64,000 nt of DNA from Escarpia spicata. Lineage: Eukaryota; Annelida; Polychaeta; Sabellida; Siboglinidae. The notes under the pieces were generated by a model. That model was not told the DNA's origin. It worked only from the letters and a program-made list of their open reading frames with translations, and did not search any database. Of the stretch, positions 28,003 to 40,511 are shown one piece after another. Each line of letters opens with the position of its first letter. The first letter of the stretch is position 1. A program made the position numbers and the translations under genes. The DNA lies in the NCBI GenBank assembly GCA_963995525.1, contig OZ023206.1, forward strand, positions 63,943,204 through 64,007,203, in the 5' to 3' direction.

Positions 28003-28348
28003 TAAATATTACATATCTTAAAATAATTTACCTGTGTTTAGATGCTACAGTTTACCTTAAATTTAATCTGCTTGAAAAAAATAGGTAACATAAAATACTT
28101 GCGGAGACAATGCTAACATGTATATAAAATATAATGGTTTTTTACATTAGATTAACAAAAACGTACGAAACACGACATAATTTGTTGACCATCATGAACC
28201 AAACATGATAATAGTATGTTTTGTTCATACACACAGGCGCGCACACATGCTCGCTCGCACGCACAGGCGCACGCACACATGATAGACCAACAAAATGGCA
28301 TGGTTGCATGATCAAAATAATTCGCCAAAAATGTTCTGACTAGTTTAG
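28003..28348. other. Short AT-rich spacer before the satellite
   Basis: Contains a small CACACAGGCGCGCACACATG-type microsatellite at about 28230-28280. No gene is seen. Confidence 0.5.
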
Positions 28349-31300
28349 GCAGTTGTTACTGTGTGACCGTATTTTGTGTTATGTGTGGGATGCTGTCGTT
28401 GTTCTACCACGAGGCAGTTGTTACTGTGTGACCGTATTGTGTGTTATGTTTGGGATGTTGTCGTTGTTCTACCACGAGGCAGTTGTTGCTGTGTGACCGT
28501 ATTGTGTGTTATGTTTGGGATGTTGTCGTTGTTCTACCTCGAGGCAGTTGTTGCTGTGTGACCGTATTGTGTGTTATGTTTGGGATGCTGTCGTTGTTCT
28601 ACCACGAGGCAGTTGTTGCTGTGTGACCGTATTGTGTGTTATGTTTGGGATGCTGTCGTTGTTCTACCACGAGGCAGTTGTTGCTGTGTGACCGTATTGT
28701 GTGTTATGTGTGGGATATTGTCGTTGTTCTACCACGATGCAGTTGTTACTGTGTGACCGTATTGTGTGTTATGTTTGGGATGCTGTCGTTGTTCTACCTC
28801 GAGGCAGTTGTTGCTGTGTGACCGTATTGTGTGTTATGTTTGGGATGCTGTTGTTGTTCTACCACGAGGCAGTTGTTGCTGTGTGACCGTATTGTGTGTT
28901 ATGTTTGGGATGCTGTCGTTCTACCACGAGGCAGTTGTTGCTGTGTGACCGTATTGTGTGTTATGTGTGGGATGTTGTTGTTGTTCTACCTCGAGGCAGT
29001 TGTTGCTGTGTGATCGTATTGTGTGTTATGTTTGGGATGTTGTTGTTGTTCTACCACGAGGCAGTTGTTGCTGTGTGACCGTATTGTGTGTTATGTTTGG
29101 GATGTTGTCGTTGTTCTACCTCGAGGCAGTTGTTGCTGTGTGACCGTATTGTGTGTTATGTTTGGGATGCTGTCGTTGCTCTACCACGAGGCAGTTGTTG
29201 CTGTGTGACCGTATTGTGTGTTATGTTTGGGATGCTGTCGTTGTTCTACCACGAGGCAGTTGTTGCTGTGTGACCGTATTGTGTGTTATGTTTGGGATGC
29301 TGTCGTTCTACCACGAGGCAGTTGTTGCTGTGTGACCGTATTGTGTGTTATGTGTGGGATGTTGTTGTTGTTCTACCTCGAGGCAGTTGTTGCTGTGTGA
29401 TCGTATTGTGTGTTATGTTTGGGATGTTGTTTTTGTTCTACCTCGAGGCAGTTGTTGCTGTGTGATCGTATTGTGTGTTATGTTTGGGATGCTGTCGTTG
29501 TTCTACCACGAGGCAGTTGTTACTGTGTGACCGTATTGTGTGTTATGTTTGGGATACTGTCGTTGTTCTACCACGAGGCAGTTGTTGCTGTGTGACCGTA
29601 TTGTGTGTTATGTTTGGGATGTTGTCGTTGTTCTACCACGAGGCAGTTGTTGCTGTGTGACCGTATTGTGTGTTATGTTTGGGATGTTGTCGTTGTTCTA
29701 CCTCGAGGCAGTTGTTGCTGTGTGACCGTATTGTGTGTTATGTTTGGGATGCTGTCGTTGTTCTACCACGAGGCAGTTGTTGCTGTGTGACCGTATTGTG
29801 TGTTATGTTTGGGATGCTGTCGTTGTTCTACCACGAGGCAGTTGTTGCTGTGTGACCGTATTGTGTGTTATGTGTGGGATATTGTCGTTGTTCTACCACG
29901 ATGCAGTTGTTACTGTGTGACCGTATTGTGTGTTATGTTTGGGATGCTCTCGTTGTTCTACCTCGAGGCAGTTGTTGCTGTGTGACCGTATTGTGTGTTA
30001 TGTTTGGGATGCTGTTGTTGTTCTACCACGAGGCATTTGTTGCTGTGTGACCGTATTGTGTGTTATGTTTGGGATGCTGTCGTTCTACCACGAGGCAGTT
30101 GTTGCTGTGTGACCGTATTGTGTGTTATGTGTGGGATGTTGTCGTTGTTCTACCACGAGGCAGTTGTTGCTGTGTGATCGTATTGTGTGTTATGTTTGGG
30201 ATGTTGTTGTTGTTCTACCTCGAGGCAGTTGTTGCTGTGTGATCGTATTGTGTGTTATGTTTGGGATGCTGTCGTTGTTCTACCACGAGGCAGTTGTTAC
30301 TGTGTGACCGTATTGTGTGTTATGTTTGGGATACTGTCGTTGTTCTACCACGAGGCAGTTGTTACTGTGTGACCGTATTGTGTGTTATTTGTGGGATGCT
30401 GTCGTTGTTCTACCACGAGGCAGTTGTTGCTGTGTGACCGTATTGTGTGTTAAGTTTGGGATGTTGTCGTTGTTCTACCACGAGGCAGTTGTTACTATGT
30501 GACCGTATTGTGTGTTATGTTTGGGATGTTGTCGTTGTTCTACCACGAGGCAGTTCTTACTGTGTGACCGTATTATGTGTTATGTTTGGGATGTTGTCGT
30601 TGTTCTACCACGAGGCAGTTGTTACTGTTTGACCGTATTGTGTGTTATGTTTGGGATGCTGTCGTTGTTCTACCACGAGGCAGTTGTTGCTGTGTGACCG
30701 TATTGTGTGTTATGTGTGGGATGTTGTCGTTGTTCTACCACGAGGCAGTTGTTGCTGTGTGACCGTATTGTGTGTTATGTTTGGGATGTTTTTGTTGTTC
30801 TACCTCGAGGCAGTTGTTGCTGTGTGATCGTATTGTGTGTTATGTTTGGGATGCTGTCGTTGTTCTACCAAGAGGCAGTTGTTACTGTGTGACCGTATTG
30901 TGTGTTATGTTTGGGATGCTGTCGTTGTTCTAGCACGAGGCAGTTGTTACAGTGTGACCGTATTGTGTGTTATGTTTGGGATGCTGTCGTTGTTCTACCA
31001 CGAGGCAGTTGTTACTGTGTGACCGTATTGTGTGTTATGTTTGGGATACTGTCGTTGTTCTACCACGAGGCAGTTGTTACTGTGTGACCGTATTGTGTGT
31101 TATTTGTGGGATGCTGTCGTTGTTCTACCACGAGGCAGTTGTTGCTGTGTGACCGTATTGTGTGTTAAGTTTGGGATGTTGTCGTTGTTCTACCACGAGG
31201 CAGTTGTTACTATGTGACCGTATTGTGTGTTATGTTTGGGATGTTGTCGTTGTTCTACCTCGAGGCAGTTGTTGCTGTGTGACCGTATTGTGTGTTATGT

Positions 31301-34298
31301 TTGGGATGCTGTCGTTGTTCTACCACGAGGCAGTTGTTGCTGTGTGACCGTATTGTGTGTTATGTTTGGGATGCTGTCGTTGTTCTACCACGAGGCAGTT
31401 GTTGCTGTGTGACCGTATTGTGTGTTATGTTTGGGATGTTGTCGTTGTTCTACCTCGAGGCAGTTGTTGCTGTGTGACCGTATTGTGTGTTATGTTTGGG
31501 ATGCTGTCGTTGTTCTACCACGAGGCAGTTGTTGCTGTGTGACCGTATTGTGTGTTATGTTTGGGATGCTGTCGTTGTTCTACCACGAGGCAGTTGTTGC
31601 TGTGTGACCGTATTGTGTGTTATGTGTGGGATATTGTCGTTGTTCTACCACGATGCAGTTGTTACTGTGTGACCGTATTGTGTGTTATGTTTGGGATGCT
31701 CTCGTTGTTCTACCTCGAGGCAGTTGTTGCTGTGTGACCGTATTGTGTGTTATGTTTGGGATGCTGTTGTTGTTCTACCACGAGGCAGTTGTTGCTGTGT
31801 GACCGTATTGTGTGTTATGTTTGGGATGCTGTCGTTCTACCACGAGGCAGTTGTTGCTGTGTGACCGTATTGTGTGTTATGTGTGGGATGTTGTCGTTGT
31901 TCTACCACGAGGCAGTTGTTGCTGTGTGATCGTATTGTGTGTTATGTTTGGGATGTTGTTGTTGTTCTACCTCGAGGCAGTTGTTGCTGTGTGATCGTAT
32001 TGTGTGTTATGTTTGGGATGCTGTCGTTGTTCTACCACGAGGCAGTTGTTACTGTGTGACCGTATTGTGTGTTATGTTTGGGATACTGTCGTTGTTCTAC
32101 CACGAGGCAGTTGTTACTGTGTGACCGTATTGTGTGTTATTTGTGGGATGCTGTCGTTGTTCTACCACGAGGCAGTTGTTGCTGTGTGACCGTATTGTGT
32201 GTTAAGTTTGGGATGTTGTCGTTGTTCTACCACGAGGCAGTTGTTACTATGTGACCGTATTGTGTGTTATGTTTGGGATGTTGTCGTTGTTCTACCTCGA
32301 GGCAGTTGTTGCTGTGTGACCGTATTGTGTGTTATGTTTGGGATGCTGTCGTTGTTCTACCACGAGGCAGTTGTTGCTGTGTGACCGTATTGTGTGTTAT
32401 GTTTGGGATGCTGTCGTTGTTCTACCACGAGGCAGTTGTTGCTGTGTGACCGTATTGTGTGTTATGTTTGGGATGTTGTCGTTGTTCTACCTCGAGGCAG
32501 TTGTTGCTGTGTGACCGTATTGTGTGTTATGTTTGGGATGCTGTCGTTGTTCTACCACGAGGCAGTTGTTGCTGTGTGACCGTATTGTGTGTTATGTTTG
32601 GGATGCTGTCGTTGTTCTACCACGAGGCAGTTGTTGCTGTGTGACCGTATTGTGTGTTATGTGTGGGATATTGTCGTTGTTCTACCACGATGCAGTTGTT
32701 ACTGTGTGACCGTATTGTGTGTTATGTTTGGGATGCTCTCGTTGTTCTACCTCGAGGCAGTTGTTGCTGTGTGACCGTATTGTGTGTTATGTTTGGGATG
32801 CTGTTGTTGTTCTACCACGAGGCAGTTGTTGCTGTGTGACCGTATTGTGTGTTATGTTTGGGATGCTGTCGTTCTACCACGAGGCAGTTGTTGCTGTGTG
32901 ACCGTATTGTGTGTTATGTGTGGGATGTTGTCGTTGTTCTACCACGAGGCAGTTGTTATTGTGTGACCGTATTGTGTGTTATGTTTGGGATATTGTTGTT
33001 GTTGTTCTAGCACGAGGCAGTTGTTGCTGTGTGACCGTATTGTGTGTTATGTTTGGGATGTTGTTGTTGTTCTAGCTCGAGGCAGTTGTTACTGTGTGAC
33101 CGTATTGTGTGTAATGTTTGAGATGTTGTTGTTGTTCTAGCTCGAGGCAGTTGTTGCTGTGTGACCGTATTGTGTGTTATGTTTGGGATGCTGTCGTTGT
33201 TCTACCACGAGGCAGTTGTTGCTGTGTGACCGTATTGTGTGTTATGTTTGGGATGCTGTCGTTGTTCTACCACGAGGCAGTTGTTGCTGTGTGACCGTAT
33301 TGTGTGTTATGTTTGGGATGCTGTCGTTGTTCTACAACGAGGCAGTTGTTAATGTGTGACCGTGTTGTGTGTTATGTCTGGGATGTTGTTGTTGTTCTAC
33401 CTCGAGGCAGTTGTTACTGTGTGACCGTATTGTGTGTTATGTTTGGGATGTTGTTGTTGTTCTACCTCGAGGCAGTTGATGCTGTGTGACCGTATTGTGT
33501 GTTATGTTTGAGATGTTGTTGTTGATCTGACACGAGGCAGTTGCTACTGTGCGACCATATTGTGTGTTATGTTTGGGATGTTGTTGTTGATCTACGACGA
33601 GGCAGTTGTTAATATGCGACCGTATTGTGTATTACGTTTGAGATGTTGTTGTTGATCTGCCATGAGGCAGTTGTTACTGTGTGATCGTATTGTATGTTAT
33701 GTGTGGGATGTTGTTGTTGATCTGCCACGAGGCAGTTTTTAATGTGTGACCGTAGTGTGTATTACGTTTGGGATGTTGTTGTTGATCTGCCACGGGGCAG
33801 TTGTTACTGTGTGTTACGTTTGGGATGTTATTGTTGATCTGCCACGGGGCAGTTGTTACTGTGTGATCGTACTGTGTGTTACGTTTGGGATGTTGTTGTT
33901 GATCTGCCACGGGGCAGTTGTTACTGTGTGATCGTATTGTGTGTTACGTTTGGGATGTTGTTGTTGATCTGCCATGAGGCAGTTGTTACTGTGTGACCGT
34001 ATTGTGTGTTACGTCTGGGGTGTTGTTGTTGATCTGCCACGGGGCAGTTGTTACTGTGTGATCGTATTGTGTGTTCCCTTTGGGGTGTTGTCGTTGATCT
34101 GCCACGAGGCAGTTATTACTGTGTGATCGTATTGTGTGTTCCCTTTGGGATGTTGTTGTTGATCTGCCACGAGGCAGTTGTTACTGTGTGACCGTATTGT
34201 GTGTTATGTTTGGGATGTTGTCGTTGATCTGCCACGGGACAGTTGTTACTGTGTGACCGTATTGTGTGTTACGGTTGGGATGTTGTTGTTGCTCTGCC
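28349..34298. repeat. 65-bp satellite array, about 90 units with higher-order structure
   Basis: Unit (GGCAGTTGTTGCTGTGTGAC then CGTATTGTGTGTTATG then TTTGGGATGCTGTCGTTG then TTCTACCACGA) repeats with a 65-bp period. Variants include CTCGAG versus CACGAG, GCTGT versus TTGTT, and a 62-bp form lacking GTT that occurs near 28918, 29305, 30082, 31834 and 32871. Blocks near 30.97-31.9 and 32.0-32.9 kb repeat at a 1037-bp offset (15 units of 65 plus one of 62). From about 33480 to the right edge units diverge (GATCTGCCACGGGG form), as expected at a satellite border. The 65-bp period is not a multiple of three, and each unit brings a TGA, so it is non-coding. Confidence 0.97.
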
Positions 34299-34664
34299 AT
34301 TATAGAGGGTTTCACCGCCGACACTCTATATATATATACGTGACTATAGAGGGTTGCGGGGCGGGTCATGATTGTGGTGGCAATTACAACACTTTCACCG
34401 ATGGCGCAGTATATTTAAGCTCTTCCTGGTAAAAAGACCTATGCCCCGAAAGCTGCTGTGAAGAAACCAGGTACGTTTTTATTATATTTGGTAGGTGGGC
34501 GTTGTTCTCCTACATGATGTGGCTCTTCATCCATTTACAACACATTGGTGAATGAATGTGAAACTCCAAAGTCCGCATTCTCGTAAAAATAGCAATGCGT
34601 GATGTAATACTTGATTACGTATATTCTTTATCGTGATCCTTTGAATAAACATTTTCCAAGTTGT
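34299..34664. other. No gene seen
   Basis: Immediately after the satellite, TATAGAGGGTTTC and TATAGAGGGTTGC at about 34303 and 34346 are a short direct repeat around a TATATA run. Otherwise unrecognised. Confidence 0.35.
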
Positions 34665-34905
34665 CTTTGAACGCACATGTGTGCCCACATGTGTATACGC
34701 CACCAATGCAAATAGTATGTGTGCTTCTAATACTAAGCTTAAGACTGTGAAAAGAGTTTTGCCTCTAGGTGCACCCAAATTTTGGAATCAGCCCCCCATT
34801 ACTATAGAATCATCTGAAACTGTAGCTATATTTCGTAAACTCAATCTTATTCTAATTAATAGATTGTCTTGTTTGTTTGAAATTGCATTCCCACCCTAAG
34901 TCTTC
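34665..34905 (+). mobile_element. C-terminal tail of a LINE ORF2
   Basis: The reading VLPLGAPKFWNQPPITIESS followed by SETVAIFRK has the form of the last part of L2/Rex1/jockey-type ORF2 proteins (GAKLWNSLP...IK...F+). It ends at the stop near 34899. It is a fragment without the RT core. Confidence 0.5.
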
Positions 34906-35357
34906 GTTCGGTCTTTATGCTCTACTAATGACTCTTCACGTCCATGTTCGTGGTTTTGCCAAATAATTCTTGTATATATCTATAGAAGTTTACTATTATT
35001 ATATCATGCCGGTGGAGATGTTCATAAATATGACAACAATAATGACTTTTTCAGTTCCTACTAAGGAAATGATCGATGCTCTTACGACTGCGGCCAAGAC
35101 AGGTACATTATCTTGTTACTACGGTCGCATACGACACGTACTACGCAGTAGTCACATACGTTTATTTGTGCTGATGTAAAGTCAGAAACTTAGTGAGTTT
35201 TCGAACTGTGCCGTATATTGACGCCTGTATGGTAACAATAATTTGCCTGTGGTTGCATCGGATTTGTCTGCTCACGTCGCCTCGAACACCGCAGTGTTCC
35301 TGATATGAAGATATATACATGCATACATACATACATACATACACACACACATACACA

Positions 35358-35393
<36 letters not shown>

Positions 35394-35831
35394 TATATCA
35401 TTATATATCATGTACATACTAGACAAAACACGGCGTAGCTACTGAAATGGTAATCATGTTTGGATTGTTAAGTAAAATATCCCGTTTCGCTTCGGATGAA
35501 TGCAAATATAAAAATAGGTATGCTGTCGTGTCAGTGTAGGCTTCTATTTCTTACGTTAAATGGAGTAGTTGTTTTTATCAATTGTACGTTGTGGTTCTGT
35601 ATGACATTCGAAAGGAAGAGGGCCTGATGTAATGGGCGTGTGATCATCTAGGCCTACACGTCAACTCAACTAACATATCTGGTATTTTTAAATTAGTTGA
35701 ATTATACACACACTCACACATCCACACACACACACACACACACACATACACACACACACACACACAAACAGGAATATCAAACAGTAATATCAAACAGGTT
35801 CATTCAAGCTGCGTGTGTGTTACGTCTACAG
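34906..35831. other. No gene seen; microsatellites
   Basis: 35307-35400 is an (ATAC)n/(CA)n/(TA)n compound tract; 35706-35766 is a (CA)n tract with interruptions. The remainder is AT-rich with no supported gene. Confidence 0.5.
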
Positions 35832-36035
35832 TGGCCGGGGAGAGTCAGCAGCTCCGGACCCTCCGCCTAATGGCGAAGATCAAGGAGTATGGACAGCCGG
35901 AGCTGTGGGCACACGTCGCCCATACATCGTGGAAGACGGGAGGTTGTGCTTGAGTGGGGTGATGACCACAACAAACCTCCCAGACCTGGTGTTTGTGCTA
36001 TCATCAGGTACAGCATCCAACATCGAGAATCTAGT
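35832..36035 (+). CDS. Possible LRR-type exon (partial gene)
   Basis: Bounded by GTCTACAG before 35832 and CTAGT/GTGAGT at 36035. In the frame that enters and leaves in phase 2, its second half reads GRLCLSGVMTTTNLPDLVFV and SSGTASNIENL, which looks like one leucine-rich repeat. In the first half the more protein-like reading is a different frame (SQQLRTLRLMAKIKEY, ELWAHVA). Either a single-base indel near 35925 makes this a pseudo-exon, or the first half is not leucine-rich. Phase-2 ends match the LRR exons at 39.5-40.6 kb, so it may be an upstream exon of the same gene. No known protein is recognised with certainty. Confidence 0.4.
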
Positions 36036-36083
36036 GTGAGTGTTCATCTGGTTTCTTACTCGTATTTGAATAAGTTTACTTAG

Positions 36084-36893
36084 CCACATCCGAGATGCCC
36101 GATGTACCCACTCTCGCACCCACCACAGTCTACTCAGTCACATCCAAGATGACCGATGTACCCACCCTCGCACCCACCACAGTCTACTTAGCCACATCCG
36201 AGATGACCGATGTATCCACTCACGCACCCACCACAGTCTACTTAGTCACATCCAAGATGACCGATGTACCCATTCTTGCATCCATCACAGTCTACTTAGT
36301 CACATCCGAGATGACCGATGTACCCACACTCGCACCCACCACAGTTTACTTAGTCACATCCGAGAGGACCGATGTTCCCACTCTCGCACCCATCACAGTC
36401 TACTTAGCCACATCCGAGATGACCGATGTATCCACGCACGCACCCACCACAGTCAACTTAGTCACATCCAAGATGACCGATGTACCCACTCTTGCATCCA
36501 TCACAGTCTACTTAGTCACATCCGAGATGACCGATGTACCCACTCTCGCACCCACCACAGTTTACTTAGGCACATCCGAGAGGACCGATGTACCCAATCT
36601 CGCACCCACCACAGTCTACTTAGTCACATCCGAGATTACCGATGTACCCGCTCGCGCACCAACCACAGTCTAGTTAGCCACATCCGAGATGACCGATGTA
36701 CCTACTCTCGCACCTACCACCGTCTACTTAGCCACATCCGAGATGACCAATGTACCCACTCTCGCACCCACCACAGTCTACTTAGCCACATCCGAGATGA
36801 CCGATGTACCCGCTCTCGCACCCACCACAGTCTACTTAGCCACATCCGAGTTGACCGATGTACCCACTCTCGCACCCACCACAGCTAGGTTGT
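36084..36893 (+). repeat. 54-bp tandem repeat, open in one frame (Pro/Thr/Ser-rich)
   Basis: About 15 units of 54 bp. In frame they read as 18-residue repeats of the type MTDVPTLAPTTVYLATSE, with substitutions such as THAPTT, SK for SE and RTDV. One TAG at 36671-36673 interrupts an otherwise open 810-nt stretch, and an in-frame TAA lies just upstream at about 36069. The composition is mucin-like, but there is no clear start, splice site or flanking domain. It sits between exon-like 35832-36035 and the LRR exons, so an intronic minisatellite is as likely as a mucin exon. Confidence 0.85.
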
Positions 36894-38388
36894 AATATCC
36901 AAAAACGTAATTTGATTCGCTGAGTAGTCGAACACACGTCTCGACACCAACGTGTTGATAGGTATAAGAGCATAATCATACCACATACTATGAAGCCTAG
37001 TTATATATACTGACTGATCATATATTAATATGTCAAACGTTTCACGCAATGCGTTGCAAAACGGTGTCTGGTGCTCATTTATTTTGAAAATATGTGTATG
37101 GGAACGTTGTTTTTTGTCATTTTAATGAGTAAATTGCACGTTTTTACTAACCTTTCATTTGCCAGAGTTGTTACCCTATGTTTTAGTGTTTTTTTCTAAT
37201 CCTTGCAAATTTTGAAACCATTAATACAATTAGTGGATACTGTTTCACGCATGATAAAGACACAAGTTGACGTGATAGGTATATTTCTTAATTTTCTTAA
37301 TTTCGTGCCATTAGTGTGAAATATATATAATAATTATATTATCCATGAGGTTTCTCGTGTGTATTCATATTCAGCTACATATATTCATTTATATATAAAA
37401 CAAAATAATTAAACCTTCTTACTTTTAATGTATACGATGAGTAAATAGGCCAGTTCTAGGTCTAGATCATTGTGTAGATATAGTTTATTACAATCCCTAT
37501 ATGGGAACATTGTAGTATGTGTAATGTCAGCGACATTCGGCGAATGCAATAGAACTACGTTAGTCCCACAGCTGGCTGAAGGTGGCAGCACTGTCACGTT
37601 GGCGTCAGATCAGATGTCGTCTGCTTGATTATAGCCGCTTTCTAGCCGCTTTCTTTTCAGAGTTCTATATGATTAGTTTTATCTTAAATCTGTATCGATA
37701 ACGGCAATCCAAACAATTCCTGATTAACATCATGTAATAAGATAAGTATAACACACTAAGTTGTGTACATATCTGTAAAAAAAACGAATACACCATTTTA
37801 TTTGCATAGCTTATTTCCCGCTTGAAAATATCATGTTAATAAAAGTCGAAGCAGCAACAATCATACGTTTTGTTCTGGTCCTGTGGGAGCGAAGAAGAAA
37901 GGTAAGACAAACTATAATCAGCGCCTAATCATCGTTGTTATCGTATTGGCGATCTCATAATTATAAGCATAGCTATTATGAGTATTATGCCCTTGACTCC
38001 ATGACGGCGTTGTGTTAATTTGGAAGCCGCGTTTAAAAATACAGCATACGACGGGCAACTTAACCCTGATGTCTAACCTATCTGGGTACATGAACTCAAC
38101 AGTTGCCAAAACTTAATTGACAAGGTTTAGCCAACAACAGCAAACACATGACAACGAAACGAATAAAACCTACTTAGGCTACTATTTTCAGTATCTAAAT
38201 TTATAAGAGATAATGTGTTGTATTATGTTATCAAGGTTTTCATTAATAATTTTGTACGGGGATTTTTTTTAATATGGTAGTTTTATTTTTACAGTTTAAA
38301 ATGTCCAATCGTCAGAGCGGTCTCACGAGTTTAAAAATTAAAAGTAAAAATGTAAGTTGTTACATACAAATAAAAAAAGTAAAAAGTA
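36894..38388. other. No gene seen
   Basis: AT-rich DNA with no recognised exon, repeat or RNA. If the 35.8 kb exon and the 39.5 kb exons belong to one gene this is intronic. Confidence 0.4.
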
Positions 38389-38708
38389 AAGGTAAATTCT
38401 TATATAGCGCAGTATCCAGTCTGCAGGACTGCTCAAAGTACTTTACGCTTTACTCTCTGACAGACCTGTTCAATCGAACACCGTCTCGACTTCTCTGGGA
38501 AGCGTTCAGCCATGCTGCAATTAAAGCGCGAAGACTATTGGTACACAAATATCTACCACTGTCTATAGCCAGGTACTCATTCAAACAGCTGAGTGAACCG
38601 AAGCAATGTAGAGTAAACGAACTTGCCCAAGTTTTGACACCGTCGCATAGGATTCGGACCCGCGTTCTCTCAGTTGAGAGTCCGGAGGTCGTTCCGCTAC
38701 TGCGCTCC
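38389..38708 (-). mobile_element. tRNA-derived SINE, copy 3
   Basis: On minus the head begins GGAGCGCAGTAGCGG at 38708, with the anticodon-arm hairpin CTCTCAACTGAGAG and the B box GGGTCCGAATCC at about 38655. It continues with the family-specific CAGTGGTAGATATTTG-like and CTTCGCGCTTTAATTG blocks. The tail AAAGTACTTTGAGCAG and CTGCGCTATATAAG-AATTTACC ends at 38389. It is well preserved and inserted opposite to the LRR gene's direction. Confidence 0.88.
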
Positions 38709-38879
38709 AGGGTTTATTATTATTATGATGCTAATTGTGAATATCGTTTGTAGAAGTTTCCAGATCACTCGTTGTAATACAGAGTAGGTAATTGCTCCGG
38801 ACACTGCCAACTAAAATGAAACAAACTGAACAAAAAGTGTCGTGTTTGCCGCCACATAATGAGACACGGGGTCGACACA

Positions 38880-39210
38880 TTCGTGAGCAATTTCGCCCCC
38901 GCGCCGCCGCATATCCTTGTGGCTGTCTCAGTTGGCTCGACTGTGACATCGGAATGAGCTGGCGGGGATGGGGGTGCTATTGGAAATTTCTCGCCGCTGC
39001 GCCGCTCTAGCCTCAGTTTCTCCACTGTCTCGGCTGTGAACTCCTGATGGTTTCCCAACAGGGGGAGTGCTGCTGAAAATTTAATTTTTACATCTCGCCG
39101 CTACTGTCAATTTACCTTCTGCAGCTTCTCTCCCCTGTCTCGGCTGAAATGATAACATCCGAAGGGAATACAAATTTCGCCCCCTCGCCGCCTATTACTG
39201 GGAGGGGGGG
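38880..39210. repeat. Degenerate tandem repeat, roughly 85-bp period
   Basis: Three to four loose copies of a block with TTTCGCCCCCNCGCCGC followed by CTGTCTCGGCTG and ATGACATC-GAA-type sequence (about 38888, 38985, 39085, 39170). The copies are too diverged for a firm unit. Probably an old minisatellite within an intron. Confidence 0.45.
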
Positions 39211-39469
39211 AGAAAACCATATGTCAGCCCTTCAATTGCACAACCGCAAAACAAACATTCACGCTCATATTAAATGAGGGCAAAACCATATGTCTACCCC
39301 CCTGAGAAATTCCAGCCCCCCTGTTCCCGAGCCTATGGCAATGGTCTGTATGTGTAGTGGACACGAGTTTATTGTTTGTTGTACGCGTATTATGTAGTTT
39401 ATTCTGAGATAGCGAGTGACGGGGTCGTGTGTTTGTGGTGTTTAATCAAGGAATATAATTCATCCACAG

Positions 39470-39562
39470 GTTGAGCTTCGACGCCGCCGTATTTCGTGAC
39501 GACGACGCGGCGCGGACGCTTGGAACCGCCGTCGCGTCAATGCCACAACTCCGTCAAATAAA
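39470..39562 (+). CDS. LRR exon 1 of a candidate leucine-rich-repeat gene
   Basis: Preceded by CATCCACAG and followed by GTACGT. The 93-nt exon enters and leaves in phase 2 and reads LSFDAAVFRDDDAARTL then ASMPQLRQIK. MPQLR-x-I/L is the turn that starts the next repeat in ribonuclease-inhibitor-type LRRs. It is one of four consecutive exons of 93, 87, 90 and 73 nt. Each of the first three encodes one repeat and all introns are phase 2, the modular plan typical of NLR-like and other LRR receptors. The upstream effector or NACHT exons are not visible in this window. Confidence 0.65.
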
Positions 39563-39738
39563 GTACGTTTCATTATTTATTAAAACATGTGTTAACAGTG
39601 TAGTAGTAGTAGTAGTAGTTGTTGTTGTTGTTGCGTTAATGTGCACATGTCGTCGTGGAAGAGTTGAGAGAAGTGAGTTTGTGTAACGACAGATGTGTGT
39701 TGTTGGTAAGATAAAACAAGTCGTTGTTTACGTTACAG

Positions 39739-39825
39739 CCTCAACGGGTGTCAACTGACGGACGTCGGACTCAGTCACATCGTGGATGGCCTCACCCAGG
39801 GCTGTCCACGTTTTATCTGGCTCGG
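39739..39825 (+). CDS. LRR exon 2
   Basis: Acceptor TTACAG before 39739 and donor GTAAGG after 39825; 87 nt, phase 2 to phase 2. Joined to the previous exon it reads NLNGCQLTDVGLSHIVDGL then CPRFIWLG. The phrase LxxCxLTDxG followed by a helix is the consensus of the ribonuclease-inhibitor LRR class, making this the most convincing exon of the set. Confidence 0.72.
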
Positions 39826-40325
39826 GTAAGGACACTTTTCTTTATTCACCCGACATCATTTCACATTTACCTCGTCACACCAATGATGACTTATGCATTT
39901 AAGTTTAATAGACATACGTTGTTTATTTTGTCAGTTATTAAAATAAAACCAAATTATACACATCAATTACCTAATTACTATTAACATTCCGTAAACGTTA
40001 CCTTTTTAATCGAACTTTTTAAATTGTAAATTAAAGCCATATTTAAACTACATAGTGCATTAATTAATATAATGTAAACAATTTGCTGCATAAATTAGCA
40101 TAACTGTTATTAAAAAACCGAAATCAACATCACTTGTTAATCACAAGTAATTGTTGAAAATATAATAAATAGTTTTTTAATCACCCCACCACATTTACAT
40201 CCCTAATGACTTGTTGCTGATGTAGTTGGGTTATTTGCGTGTAGATGGACGTTGTTTAATGTTTGTGTGTTTAGCGAGGTGAAAGAAAATGTGAGACGTC
40301 GTCACTCTTGTCTCCTTCTTTACAG

Positions 40326-40415
40326 GTGTGCGGACCACAGCGACAGACAGTTGACATCAGCCAGTGAGGAGACTGTGAGACGTTTTGTCACTCGACTACC
40401 TGAGGTGGAGATAAA
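40326..40415 (+). CDS. LRR exon 3
   Basis: Acceptor TTCTTTACAG and donor GTAAGT; 90 nt, phase 2 to phase 2. It reads CADHSDRQLTSASEETV then RFVTRLPEVEIK, again ending in the LPEVEIKxL turn that leads into the next repeat. Intron length before it is about 500 bp. Confidence 0.68.
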
Positions 40416-40511
40416 GTAAGTATTTTCTACACGCACGTGTTAGTGTGTTGACATTGCGTACTTAGCTGTGTGAGTGTCATGTGTCGTCTTCACGTCTACT
40501 CTCCCTTCCAG

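Noticed and set aside
28376..33489. Dozens of overlapping 60-61-residue open frames (MLCLGCCRCST... type) on plus
   Set aside because: They are produced mechanically by the 65-bp satellite: each frame meets the unit's TGA every third unit. No gene evidence.
28349..34298. CRISPR-like array
   Set aside because: The repeats are contiguous 65-bp units without unique spacers, in a eukaryotic genome.
38274..38753. 159-codon plus-strand open frame
   Set aside because: It runs across the antisense strand of SINE copy 3; the family is non-coding and other copies are not open.
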